Origin: Flavobacteriaceae bacterium
Lineage (GTDB): Bacteria; Bacteroidota; Bacteroidia; Flavobacteriales; Flavobacteriaceae
Direction of reading: 5' to 3'
Length of the DNA: 64,000 bases
Assembly: GCA_014075215.1 (NCBI GenBank)
Contig: CP046177.1
Location: forward strand, 3,658,501-3,722,500
A program made the position numbers and the translations under genes. The notes under the pieces are model-generated. The model did not search any database. It was not told the origin of the DNA and worked only from the letters and a program-made list of their open reading frames with translations. The stretch's first letter is position 1, and each line of letters opens with the position of its first letter. Below, piece by piece: positions 27,549 to 36,281 of the stretch.

Positions 27549-28538
27549 TTACGCATAAATTTTAGATAGTCTGAATAGGAAGAAAGGAACAGATCTTACG
27601 CCTCTAAATTGTAGTCTAAAAGTTTTTATTTTAGCATTAAAAGATTCAGCAGAAGCATTGGTACTTCTATTATCAAAGAAATTTAAGATGCTTCGATAAT
27701 GACTTTGTATTGATCTAGCTACTGTTCCAAAACTTTTACTGAACTCTGATTTTTCTACCTTATCATACCATCTAGCTAGTTTTGTATATGCTACCGCCTT
27801 GTCTTTTGTCTTTTGATAAATCGTTGCCAGTTCTCTAGTAAGCTCATAAGCTCGTTCCAAGTTGGGGTATCTTTCAAAGAGTAATTCTGCTCTAAATTTT
27901 TGTTTGGCTGTCCATTTGTTAGGGGCTTTAAAGAGTAAATACCTACTTCTAGCTAGTAGTTGTTTGGGAGTATCTCCATTGTCAAGGATATTCGGTTTAA
28001 AGTTTTTTCCTGTTTCTTTAGCCAATGCTATTTCATTATTTTCTTGTTCTATGGTTTTCCATCTATACTGTATTCGAATTTCTTGCAAGGCATCATAAGC
28101 TCGTTTTTGTACATGAAATCGGTCTGTGACCTGAGTAGCTTTAGGAAAGGCTTTTTTAGCAATCTTTTCCATAGTAGGTGCCATATCCAAAGTGATTTCT
28201 TCTACTAAATATCGGTCTTTACTTGGAATTTTCCTTAACACTTCTATGACTCGTTCACTTTGTGTGGTAGCTACTATGGCTACTAAACTGCCTCGTTTTC
28301 CTTTACCTGCTTTGTTGGTAATCACTGTATAGAGCTCGCCTTGAGTAAGTGCTACTTCATCAATACTTAAATGAGTTCCTATATTCTTCTTAAAAAGCAG
28401 CCATTGGTCGGCATGAGCTAATTGATCCCAAGTCAAAAAGTTACTTAAATGATTGCGATATTGTTCTTCTAATCGCTTGCCGTTAAGGTGATAGTAGGTA
28501 GATAAACTTTTACAACTTACTGGAATACTATCTAACAA
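27549..28538 (-). CDS. ISAon1/ISL3 transposase catalytic part (ORFB)
   Basis: 329 residues from a TTG at 28538. It contains GTHLSIDEVALTQGELYT, EEITLDMAPTMEKIAKKAF, QVTDRFHVQKRAYDALQEI and NASAESFNAKIKTFRLQFRGV, so the DDE residues appear present. It overlaps ORFA by 11 nt in the +1 frame. Apparently intact. Confidence 0.88.
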   Translation of the reverse strand: MLDSIPVSCKSLSTYYHLNGKRLEEQYRNHLSNFLTWDQLAHADQWLLFKKNIGTHLSIDEVALTQGELYTVITNKAGKGKRGSLVAIVATTQSERVIEVLRKIPSKDRYLVEEITLDMAPTMEKIAKKAFPKATQVTDRFHVQKRAYDALQEIRIQYRWKTIEQENNEIALAKETGKNFKPNILDNGDTPKQLLARSRYLLFKAPNKWTAKQKFRAELLFERYPNLERAYELTRELATIYQKTKDKAVAYTKLARWYDKVEKSEFSKSFGTVARSIQSHYRSILNFFDNRSTNASAESFNAKIKTFRLQFRGVRSVPFFLFRLSKIYA

Positions 28539-28875
28539 GCCTCTTTAAAAAAAGAGAGAACTCTTCTGTCATTCGAGTTCCCTTTGCTACCAAATTCCAA
28601 TCTCTTGAGAATACTTCTGAGGTATCAACATCTAACCATCGTCTACGTTTTACTTGTAAAAAACAAGCCTTGTTACGTACTGGAAAATCTTGAATATATA
28701 CTACTGGGTAAAATCCTTTGGAATGTAATTTACGATGAGATAACTCATCTGGTTGTATAGGTTTTTCTTCTAAAACCAAAGTAAGTTTGTTCGTTGAATC
28801 TTTTACCTCTTTAAGTTCAAAGTAATCTAAAATACCTTCGGGTAAAAAATGCTTCAGGAGCTCTTGTGTATGCAT
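28528..28875 (-). CDS. ISAon1 transposase N-terminal region (ORFA)
   Basis: 115 residues from ATG 28875 (MHTQELLKHFLPEGILDYFEL). It has the conserved YIQDFPVRNKACFLQVKRRR segment and ends SLFLKRLVR-stop. The sequence CTTTTTTTAAAGAGGCTTG spans the end of ORFA and the beginning of ORFB. Confidence 0.87.
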   Translation of the reverse strand: MHTQELLKHFLPEGILDYFELKEVKDSTNKLTLVLEEKPIQPDELSHRKLHSKGFYPVVYIQDFPVRNKACFLQVKRRRWLDVDTSEVFSRDWNLVAKGTRMTEEFSLFLKRLVR

Positions 28876-28936
28876 TTGAGTTTTTAAACCAAAACTCTAA
28901 AAAATTAACCTACTCCACAAACTTTTTGCTTGATCC

Positions 28937-31188
28937 TTTTTTATTTCAGACCATTTATCAAATTCCTTTTTATACTCTTCAAATATTTCTGTTGCCAATA
29001 AAGCTGTACTTGGCTTTCCTTCTAAGAGAGTTTGATAATCTTTAAACTTCAATTCCAATTGATTGCAATACCGTTTGAGTAAATGTTCGTCTTCAAACAG
29101 ACCATCTTTTGATTTATCGTAATTAAACCAAGCAGTAACTCGATTTTTGAAATGATCGGCTGGGGCAGGGTTTTCATTTTTACGCCTAATAAACAGTGTA
29201 ACCGTATTGGTGCCAGTTTTTCCGAATGTTCCGCTACCAAATTCAGCAATAGCAACAATGTCAAAATACTTTAGTAAGATTTCACGGGTTGCCACATAAA
29301 TATTAGTGGATTTAGAGGTGCTTTTTGCGTTTCCTTTGGTTAGGATAGAAGAGGGCACAATGATAGCAGCTACTCCACCTGGTTTTAACAACTGTTTTGC
29401 TCTTTCAATAAAGAAGGTTTCAATACTGTTATTATTTGGGTAGCTTTTTTCTCCAATCGTTTCAATCAGCTCATATTTTTTTCTTTCGGTTTCAGAAAGT
29501 GTTTCCAAGAACCCTTTTACACTATACGGAGGATTAGCAACTAAAACAGAGAAACTATTGTCTTTGATATTTTTGTCATCCATAGCTTTACCAGAAGACA
29601 AAGCATCTGAATAAACAATATTGATGTCATCCTGACCGTACATGAAAGAAGAAACTTTGGCTACTTTCGATAATCTGTATTCTTTTTCAATACCATAAAC
29701 ATTTTCATAGAAGTCGGTGATTTTTGCTTCCTTCTCTTTTTCTACAATAGGTTTTATTTCTTTGGCATATTCGTTTAAGAAGTGTCCAGCACCACAAGCA
29801 AAATCAATCACTTTAGGGATCTCATCACCTTTTGTAATGATGTTTTCCAGAGGTAATGATTTCAAGATGAATTTCACAATAGGCATTGGTGTAAAAAACT
29901 GCCCTTCTGATTGTTTCACACCTTGATCTAAAAAGCCTTCGAACATATCACCTAAAAATTGATGCTCTTCTTTTGAGTCAGCTTCAGACTTTAATCTAAT
30001 GTCTTGAAGCATTTGTACTATTTTTAAGAGTATAGCGGTATTTTGATAGAATAATTTTTCATTGTGGACATCAATAAATCCAAAATCGTTGTTGTTGAAG
30101 AATTTTAGTTCTTTAAAATACTTTTTAATAGTGTCTTTTGTAGCATCTGGATCATTCTTGAAAAAATCAAACGCTTTGTCTATTTGATCTGCACTAATGT
30201 AAACCACATCCTCTCCTAAGAATCGTTGCATCCCATCTTGATACAATTTTTGTAAACGGTCAATCAAACTAAATTGGTCATCATAAGCAATTCCTTTCCA
30301 ATAAAATTTTAGTTCTTCTGGATTGTTAGTTTCGTCAACTATTTTACATAGAAATAAGTTGACGAGCTTATCAAAAGCATTTTCACGTCCCGAAACATTG
30401 TGCTGTCTCAAGATTGTAGCAAACTCATGGTATTTCCCTTGAATATCTTTACTACTAATGGTGTTTAAATCTTTTAGAGAGTATTTGGTTTTCCCAATTT
30501 TATAGGCTGGTATATCTTCTTCAAAAATTCCTTTTGTTGCGTAGTCCTGACTATAGGTTTCTTTCCATGCTTTGAAAATGTCTTCAATATCTAAACCTTT
30601 TGCTTTTTCGAATGAAAGAGGCTTTTTGTCTGCGAGTTCTGTCAGTAGTTTTTTATTGTCTTTCAGTGTAATAAGGCGATAATCTGCTATAACCTTGCTG
30701 TCCAAATAATCAGAAGCATACAAGCAAACAAACTAAGTACTTCCCGCTTGCTTTACATAAGAAAGTAACTGTCCTCCATTGATTAACGTTTTCTTCCAAG
30801 CATCATCAAACTCTTTTCCTTCTGTTTTGCATTCGATAATGAGCAGTGATTTACCTGAATTATCTTTTACCATAATGTCTGCACGTCCGCCACTAGTACC
30901 ATGCCCAACTTTCCATTTGGGTTCAAGTTCAATATGCTCTGGTTTGTAACCTTGTTCAAAAAGTCAGTGAACACATTCAAAAACAACAAAGTTTTCTTTC
31001 TGCTTGAAGTTGCAAGTTTGCTTCTCGTTTATTGTGAAACCTTTGTCTTCTGGGTAGATAAGCTTTTCAGCTTTGAAATCAACTTTCAAATAAGCATTTG
31101 TTTCTTTGAATTTTTTAGAAAACGTGTCACCCTTACTTGAAAATCCAAGTTTTGTCAGTAGGTCTTTAAAATTATCTTTTGTAATCAT
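28937..31188 (-). pseudogene. N-terminal part of a fused restriction-modification-specificity protein
   Basis: The frame from ATG 31188 (MITKDNFKDLLTKLGFSSKG) has an HSDR_N-type nuclease region: WKVGHGTSGGRADIMVKD then SLLIIECKTEGKEF (D and ExK). The N6-adenine methylase domain follows with motif I VIDFACGAGHFLNEYAKE and motif IV VLVANPPYSVKGF. Two nonsense codons interrupt it in frame: TGA at 30964-30966 after VVFECVH, and TAG at 30733-30735 after KQAGST. At 28937 the coding runs into ISAon1 after WSEIKK. The missing C-terminal part is at 57376-59022. It overlaps the AbiEii-like gene as TAATG. The protein should be non-functional. Confidence 0.87.
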
Positions 31189-31991
31189 TAGAGTTCAAGT
31201 TTTTTCAGATGACGCATTACTTCTCTTAATACGGTTTCAAAATCTGGTAAGTCCTGAATTTGGTCAGCCATAGATTTTTGCCACCTTCCTTTATATTGTG
31301 GTAACCGCTGTTCTAATTTTTGGTGAAAATCAGCTGGGTTTACATCTTTGTTTTCGCATTTCGTTTTGAATTCATTGATGTAGAAATCAACAGACATGTC
31401 ATGAACTTCTAGTAAATACCAGATGTCATAAAAATCACGAGCCTGCATTCGTTGCATCACGGAACGCAATTTTTCTACCAGAACTTCCTCTAAAGAATAG
31501 CAGAGTAATTGATGTTCCTCTTGATCGCTATATCCAAGAAAAACGTTATTCATGATAGGCTCAAAGACTAAGTTCTCACTTCTTGAAATATCTACTTTTA
31601 CCTTTTTATTTGCTCCTATTCCTCCAAGTGGACCAACATAGCTGATATAGAAGTTGATTCCTCCGTCTTCATGCTCATTGTTATCTATTATTTCTAATGG
31701 AATGTTAGCTTCTTCACTTATATATTCGAATACTTCTGCAAACCATTCAAATATTTGCTCGTTGGTAATATCATTATCAAGTAGTGTATAATCCAAATCT
31801 TCAGAAAATCTGTAATCTTCAAAATAGACTTTCTTTAAAACAGTTCCGCCTTTAAAAGCAATTACTTTAGAGAGGTCTTCATGCGAAGATATCCCTTGCA
31901 GAATCCATGAAAGGATGTAATCCTTTTCAATCTGCTGATCTCGAACACCGAATTCACGAGCTTTGTTTTGTATTTCTCCTGGTTTAATCAT
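31188..31991 (-). CDS. AbiEii/AbiGii-type nucleotidyltransferase toxin
   Basis: 267 residues. The DNA polymerase beta-like nucleotidyltransferase motifs are clear: VIAFKGGTVLKKVYFEDYRF, SEDLDYTLL and a later KVKVDISRSE. A helical C-terminus follows (ARDFYDIWYLLEVHDMSVDF). AbiEii toxins transfer nucleotides onto RNA substrates and are neutralised by AbiEi. It starts with ATGA overlapping the upstream antitoxin gene by 4 nt and overlaps the R-M-S gene by 1 nt, so the three form one operon. It looks intact. Confidence 0.9.
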   Translation of the reverse strand: MIKPGEIQNKAREFGVRDQQIEKDYILSWILQGISSHEDLSKVIAFKGGTVLKKVYFEDYRFSEDLDYTLLDNDITNEQIFEWFAEVFEYISEEANIPLEIIDNNEHEDGGINFYISYVGPLGGIGANKKVKVDISRSENLVFEPIMNNVFLGYSDQEEHQLLCYSLEEVLVEKLRSVMQRMQARDFYDIWYLLEVHDMSVDFYINEFKTKCENKDVNPADFHQKLEQRLPQYKGRWQKSMADQIQDLPDFETVLREVMRHLKKLEL

Positions 31992-32809
31992 GTGTAAATA
32001 GCAGATTTAATAGTTTCAGTTTCTAAATTTTGTTGAATACTCCAACGGCTAATCATCTTTCCAGATTTTGGTAGTTCAGTATCTAAAAGTACATAAGAAG
32101 CCGTTTTTAGCTTATTTAGTTTAGGAATAATGTCTGTTTCTATTTCTAGGATTTCTATTAGAAATCCTAGTCGTTTAATAACTGCTTGTGATTTGAATTT
32201 TTCAGCATACTCCAAAAGTTTACTAAACTTGATCTTATTTTTTGATGTATAGATTGCTCTTGCCACTTCAACAATTCCACCTGCATAGTCAGGCTTAAAT
32301 AAGCAATCAATAAATGTTTTTTCTAAATCAGAGCACAGTACTTTGTTGAAGCTATCAATCCATATTTTCTTAGCACCGAAAAAGTGTTTTTCATTGTGAT
32401 AAATGAATTGAAAATCAATATCCTTTATTTTGATTTTTGAGGGGCGAATTTGTTTTGCAACAACTATTTGTTCCTTTAAAGAGGGTTGAGTAATTAAGTT
32501 ATGAATTTGTAAAGCAGAGTAGTAGCCAATATAGTGGTTAGCTTCTTTAACTAGATGTCCAGCTATTATATGCCAATCGGGCATAAAGGATTCAGCATCT
32601 TTTTCGAAGGGAATTATATAGTACAACCCTTTTTTTAATCGCATCAATAATCCTCTTTTTACCATGTCGCTGAGCAGTTCTTTTAAAGCACTGTCACTTG
32701 ATTGTGGTAGTGCGTTTATTGCATCAGTATAAACAAAACAGTCCTTATCCATCTGGTTGAAGTAAGTCAGAATTTGATTGGATTGAGTTGAAATATTTTT
32801 AGCTCTCAT
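31988..32809 (-). CDS. AbiEi-type antitoxin / transcriptional repressor
   Basis: About 273 residues from ATG 32809 (MRAKNISTQSNQILTYFNQM). A longer start at 32848 would overlap the operator palindrome. The N-terminal winged-helix region (SALKELLSDMVKRGLLMRLKKGLYYI) is followed by an AbiEi-like C-terminal domain (GYYSALQIHNLITQPSL, DLEKTFIDCLFKPDYAGG). In AbiE systems this protein binds inverted repeats upstream and represses the operon. Matching palindromes are present at 32819 and 32886. Confidence 0.85.
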   Translation of the reverse strand: MRAKNISTQSNQILTYFNQMDKDCFVYTDAINALPQSSDSALKELLSDMVKRGLLMRLKKGLYYIIPFEKDAESFMPDWHIIAGHLVKEANHYIGYYSALQIHNLITQPSLKEQIVVAKQIRPSKIKIKDIDFQFIYHNEKHFFGAKKIWIDSFNKVLCSDLEKTFIDCLFKPDYAGGIVEVARAIYTSKNKIKFSKLLEYAEKFKSQAVIKRLGFLIEILEIETDIIPKLNKLKTASYVLLDTELPKSGKMISRWSIQQNLETETIKSAIYT

Positions 32810-32818
32810 AGTTTGTAA

Positions 32819-32900
32819 GTCAGCTTTTAACTGACTACAATGATACAAATAATAAAATTTAAAACAATTATTTAAAGTAAAAAAGTCAGCTTTAAGCTGA
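32819..32900 (-). promoter_or_regulatory. Paired palindromes, candidate AbiEi operator
   Basis: GTCAG-CTTTTAA-CTGAC at 32819-32835 and TCAGCTTTAAGCTGA at 32886-32900 share the half-site TCAG(C/T)T. They lie 10 and 77 bp upstream of the antitoxin start with an AT-rich stretch between them. Two inverted repeats before the antitoxin gene is the known arrangement for AbiE autoregulation. Confidence 0.65.
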
Positions 32901-32950
32901 TTATTTCGATATGAAACATAATTTAGACTGCTAGTCTTTGAGTAGTGGGG

Positions 32951-33160
32951 AGGTGAAAGCTCTTTTGATTTTGTGAGGTACGAGCAAAATTAAATGTGCT
33001 TGAACGTGTGGTGGTTTTTCTTTTCCGCAATGGCATACAACGTCAGTTCGTCTCAAAAGCACATTAAATTATAGTTTAATTTTTCTGAAGCGCTAGAAAT
33101 TTGCAAAAAGCACTTGCGTTATGATTTTTAATCAAATTCTCAAATCGTTTAGAAAATGAC
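32951..33160. repeat. Spacer with type-Y imperfect hairpin
   Basis: AAGCTCTTTTGATTTTG (32957-32973) pairs with CAAAATTAAATGTGCTT (32985-33001) with mismatches at fixed positions. This is the pattern seen in the other spacers at 36170, 41129, 42695, 45797 and 59036. The following 33036-33120 holds another partial copy (GGCATACAACG, AAAAGCACATTAAATT). No gene. Confidence 0.55.
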
Positions 33161-33749
33161 GTTATTGACTCAATACGATATCTCTTATTTGCTTAAATAT
33201 GGCTTTATATAAACTAAAACAGCTTGTTTTCAGGAGTTTCATCAATGCTTTTACACCAATAATATTGATGATCCTTTTTAAATTGTAAGCTGTAGCTATC
33301 AATCCAAAGTCAGCCGAAGCTCTATTGATTCCTTTTTTAGTGATAATATGGTCAACTCCCCATTGCCGTTTTATGGTGCCATAGGGATGCGCTACAATTG
33401 CCTGTCTTTGTTTATAAGCATTACCACTATTTTTAATACGTTTGGCATTGTTTTCAATGTTTTGTGCGTATTGACTACGTTGCACAATTTTACCATTCAC
33501 TTTAGCGGTGGTGCATTGTTCACGCATAGGGCAAGATTTACAGGCTTTGGTTTTGTATTGTTTAAATGTATAATTTCTGGTTTTATACCAACTGCCATTA
33601 CTGGTTAAGGTTTGATTTTCAGGACAGGTGTAGCTATCGTTTTCTTTTTTGTAAGTAAAGTGTTCTACGTTGTAATTAGGGTTAGGTGGACTTGCTACAT
33701 TTAGAGTGACAAAGAGTTAAGCTAATTTTATCTAAAATAACTTAACCAT

Positions 33750-34049
33750 ATGAAACGAAGAAAATACAGTAAAGAGTTTAAAGTTAAAGCAGTAGAATTA
33801 AGCAATGTACGAGGTAACACAAAGCAGATTGCCATGGAATTGGGAATCAGTGCAGATCTTATTTACAGATGGCGTAGAGAATTAGAACAGCGTCCTGATT
33901 TAGCTTTTAGCGGTAATGGCGTCAAACAACTCACAGAAGATCAGAAAGAGTTAGAGCGATTACGTAAACAGCTCAAGGATGTTACCATGGAGCGGGATAT
34001 CTTAAAAAAGGCCGTGAGCATCTTCTCCAAGAGCGATCGGAAGTATTGA
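33750..34049 (+). CDS. IS3-family orfA (type A, copy 1)
   Basis: 99 residues. An N-terminal HTH (MKRRKYSKEFKVKAVELSN, NTKQIAMELGISADLIYRWR) is followed by a leucine-zipper-like coiled coil (LTEDQKELERLRKQLKDVTM). A canonical slippery heptamer A-AAA-AAG within ATCTTAAAAAAGGCC near the end allows the -1 shift that makes the OrfAB transposase. Confidence 0.92.
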   Translation: MKRRKYSKEFKVKAVELSNVRGNTKQIAMELGISADLIYRWRRELEQRPDLAFSGNGVKQLTEDQKELERLRKQLKDVTMERDILKKAVSIFSKSDRKY

Positions 34050-34915
34050 AATTTATCAAAGATTACAGTAGAGAATATCCGGTTGGGAAGATGTGTAAAA
34101 TTTTTAAAATTAGTAGAAACAGTTATTACAGGAGTAAGAATTATGTTCCATCAGATAGAGATGGAAAAAATCGTATGCTACTCTCTGAGATTCACCGTAT
34201 CTGTGAGCGAAGTAAATCCACTTATGGAAGTCCTAGAATTACAGAGGAACTCAAAGCTAAAGGGTTTAAAGTATCTAGGCCTAGGGTAGCACGATTGATG
34301 AAAAAACACGGGATTAAAGCAGTTCGTAAAAAGAAATTTGTTGTCACGACAGATTCTAAGCATCAATATCCAGTAGCTGATAATGTATTGGATAGAGATT
34401 TTAAAGCTACCGCTGCTGCACAGAAATGGGTTTCTGATATTACCTATTTAAAGACTGCACAAGGATGGCTGTACTTAACGGTAATTATTGACCTGTTTGA
34501 TCGTAAAGTCATTGGTTGGTCTTTGAGCAATGGACTCAAAGCAAGACAAACTATCATTGCTGCATGGAGAATGGCTGTAAACAACAGAATGCCTTGTGAA
34601 GGTATGATTTTTCATTCTGATCGAGGTGTACAATACGCATCTCATGCGTTTGTTAATATCCTTAAAAGTTATCATGTAACACCCAGTATGAGTAGAAAAG
34701 GAAACTGTTGGGATAATGCAGTAGCTGAATCTTTTTTTAAAACAATCAAAACAGAACTAATGATAGACAATAAGTTTATATCCAACAAAAGTCTTCAAAT
34801 TAAAGTCTTTGAATACATAGAAACTTGGTACAACAGATACAGAAGACATTCTGCTCTTGGTTACAAAAATATCATCGAATTTGAAAAATTATATCAAATC
34901 AAAAATGTAGCTTAA
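34046..34915 (+). CDS. IS3-family orfB transposase (type A, copy 1)
   Basis: 289 residues with the rve integrase core. DDE motif: D in KWVSDITYLKTAQGW, D in MIFHSDRGVQYASHAF and E in NCWDNAVAESFFKTIKTEL. It overlaps orfA by 4 nt in the -1 frame. The frame is open upstream across the slippery site, as required for fusion. Confidence 0.94.
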   Translation: MKFIKDYSREYPVGKMCKIFKISRNSYYRSKNYVPSDRDGKNRMLLSEIHRICERSKSTYGSPRITEELKAKGFKVSRPRVARLMKKHGIKAVRKKKFVVTTDSKHQYPVADNVLDRDFKATAAAQKWVSDITYLKTAQGWLYLTVIIDLFDRKVIGWSLSNGLKARQTIIAAWRMAVNNRMPCEGMIFHSDRGVQYASHAFVNILKSYHVTPSMSRKGNCWDNAVAESFFKTIKTELMIDNKFISNKSLQIKVFEYIETWYNRYRRHSALGYKNIIEFEKLYQIKNVA

Positions 34916-35998
34916 CTTTTTGTACCATTTTTTGTTGCATATCCAAGGTGCTTGACTGCTTCTACCAATACCAGGAATAGCTACAAGAGTGTTAATACCT
35001 AAATGATCGGCGACATTAAATTCGCTAGCTGTATGATAGCCTTTGTCATATAGTGCAGTGAAGTTGGTGTGCCTAAGACTGGTCTTTGCACGTCTAAGCA
35101 TAGTACCCATCGTTTTTTTATCATTGCTATTGGTAATTTTATAATCAATCAGTAATTTGTGTTTGTGATCTACTGTGGTTTGTGCGGTATAGCAAACTTC
35201 AGTGATGAGCCTGCGAACAATTTGGTGTCTGCTATCAGGATCAGTGGTTGATATTTGAGGGTTTTCACAAGAGTTGTCATTATCGAGTTGTTGCTTAATA
35301 TGGTGGTACTTTGCTTTATGTGCCCTGTGGTTTTGGAGTTGCTTTTCGATGAGTTGTTTTTGATTGCTATGATCATCGTATGGTGCATCCCCGTCAGCGT
35401 TGGCTAAGGTTTGGTTATGCTGATCTAACTTTTTATCAATATAAGCTAAATGACGTTCTATTTTCTTTTTATTGTAATTGTTTTTTTTAGAATTTTGAGC
35501 CCTTAGTTTGGTAGAATCCCCTGCAATAAGCAAGCCTCCAATTAGGTTAAAGTTTTTGGCTATTGCTACACTTTGTCTAAATACTGGCTTGATTGCTTTG
35601 GGATTGTTTTTTCTAAATCGGTTAATGGTGTTGTGGTCAGCTTTGAGATTGCCTAAGAGCCACATGAGTTCTACATTGCGATGACATTCTTTTTCTAAAG
35701 CACGTGAAGAACCTATACGGTTCATGTAGCCGTAGATGTATAGTTTGAGTAAATCACAGGGATTATAGGGTGGTTTACCAGTATGTGAGAGCATTTGAAA
35801 GCCTAATGCCTTTAGTTCTATAGAATCTACAAATACATCAATAAAGCGAACAGTATTTTCTGAGTCAATTAAATCATCTAAAGCAGTAGGAAAAAAACTG
35901 AGCTGATTGCGAGGGATTTTCTTAATATATTCCATAGCTTTAAAATACAACTTTTTAAGAAATCTAAAAAGAAAATTAAACAGAGTTTTGAGACAGTC

Positions 35999-36281
35999 TG
36001 ACGGGCTAGTATAAGAATAGTAGCCGACTGCATGGCACTTTCCTTTCGAGTTACAAGAAAGTTGAAGCGAGCTAAAGCCCTATAAAATACTACTGTTGCG
36101 GCTATTATTTTTATACTTTGTTGTGTTTTCGTGCTTTATTTTTCATTCTGTTTGTAGGGTTGACAAAGGCATACTCTTTGACAAGTTTTGGCTCTTGCGG
36201 CTGTCTCTTGAGCGACTTGGCAATGTGTATGGCTTTATGCGTTGGCAGTTTCATAATGTAAATTCTTAGTTAAGGCAAACA
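35999..36281. repeat. Spacer with type-X and type-Y hairpins
   Basis: 283 bp with no gene. Type X: ATAAGAATAGTAGCCG (about 36012-36027) pairs with CGGCTATTATTTTTAT (about 36099-36114). Type Y: CATACTCTTTGACAAG (36170-36185) pairs with CTTGGCAATGTGTATG (36216-36231), 13 of 16 positions. GTTGAC precedes and GCGTTGGC follows. It separates the IS1182 from the helicase gene. Confidence 0.6.

Larger units (their letters stand above)
27516..28936 (-). mobile_element. ISAon1/ISL3-family element, third copy, no matching target duplication
   Basis: Ends are GGGTCAAGCAAAAAAGTTGT at 27516 and the complement of AAACTTTTTGCTTGATCC at 28936. The flanking octamers are GTAAAGGG on the left and TTTTTTAT on the right. 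They do not match, unlike the other two ISAon1 copies. The left flank is an IS3 orfB and the right flank is the R-M-S gene, so this copy marks a rearrangement or deletion breakpoint. Confidence 0.88.
33687..34945 (+). mobile_element. IS3-family element type A, copy 1
   Basis: 1259 bp. Ends are TGGACTTGCTACATTTAGAG and the complement of AAATGGTACAAAAAG..TATCCA, with inverted-repeat core TGGA..TGC.ACA. Target duplication AGG at 33684-33686 and 34946-34948. The second copy at 55737-56995 has the same length and differs by only a few bases. Both orfs are intact, so it was recently active. Confidence 0.92.
33162..35935 (-). pseudogene. IS1182-family transposase interrupted by IS3
   Basis: N-terminal part (34946-35935): MEYIKKIPRNQLSFFPTALD, GKPPYNPCDLLKLYIYGYMN, GNLKADHNTINRFRKNNP, AGDSTKLRAQNSKKNNY and ALYDKGYHTASEF carry the DDE-type signatures. 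C-terminal part (33162-33683): CPMREQCTTAKVNG, QAIVAHPYGTIKRQWGVDHI and ADFGLIATAYNLKRIINIIG. The two parts are contiguous once the IS3 and one copy of AGG are removed. Confidence 0.88.
33161..35998 (-). mobile_element. IS1182-family element split by an IS3
   Basis: The minus-strand transposase lies between approximate ends TTATTGACTCAATAC (33162) and the complement of GTTTTGAGACAGTCT near 35998. These resemble weak inverted repeats. An IS3 at 33687-34945 with a 3-bp duplication AGG splits it. Without the IS3 it is about 1.6 kb, normal for IS1182. Confidence 0.8.

Noticed and set aside
11789..30966. Possible stop-codon reassignment or suppression, suggested by several single in-frame stops
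   Set aside because: All three stop codons occur among the lesions, alongside frameshifts, truncations and intact genes that use them normally. Pseudogenisation explains them better.
30705..30966. Reading the R-M-S N-terminal region as separate small genes
   Set aside because: The pieces share one frame with the methylase and together form a standard HSDR_N segment, so nonsense mutation is the simpler reading.
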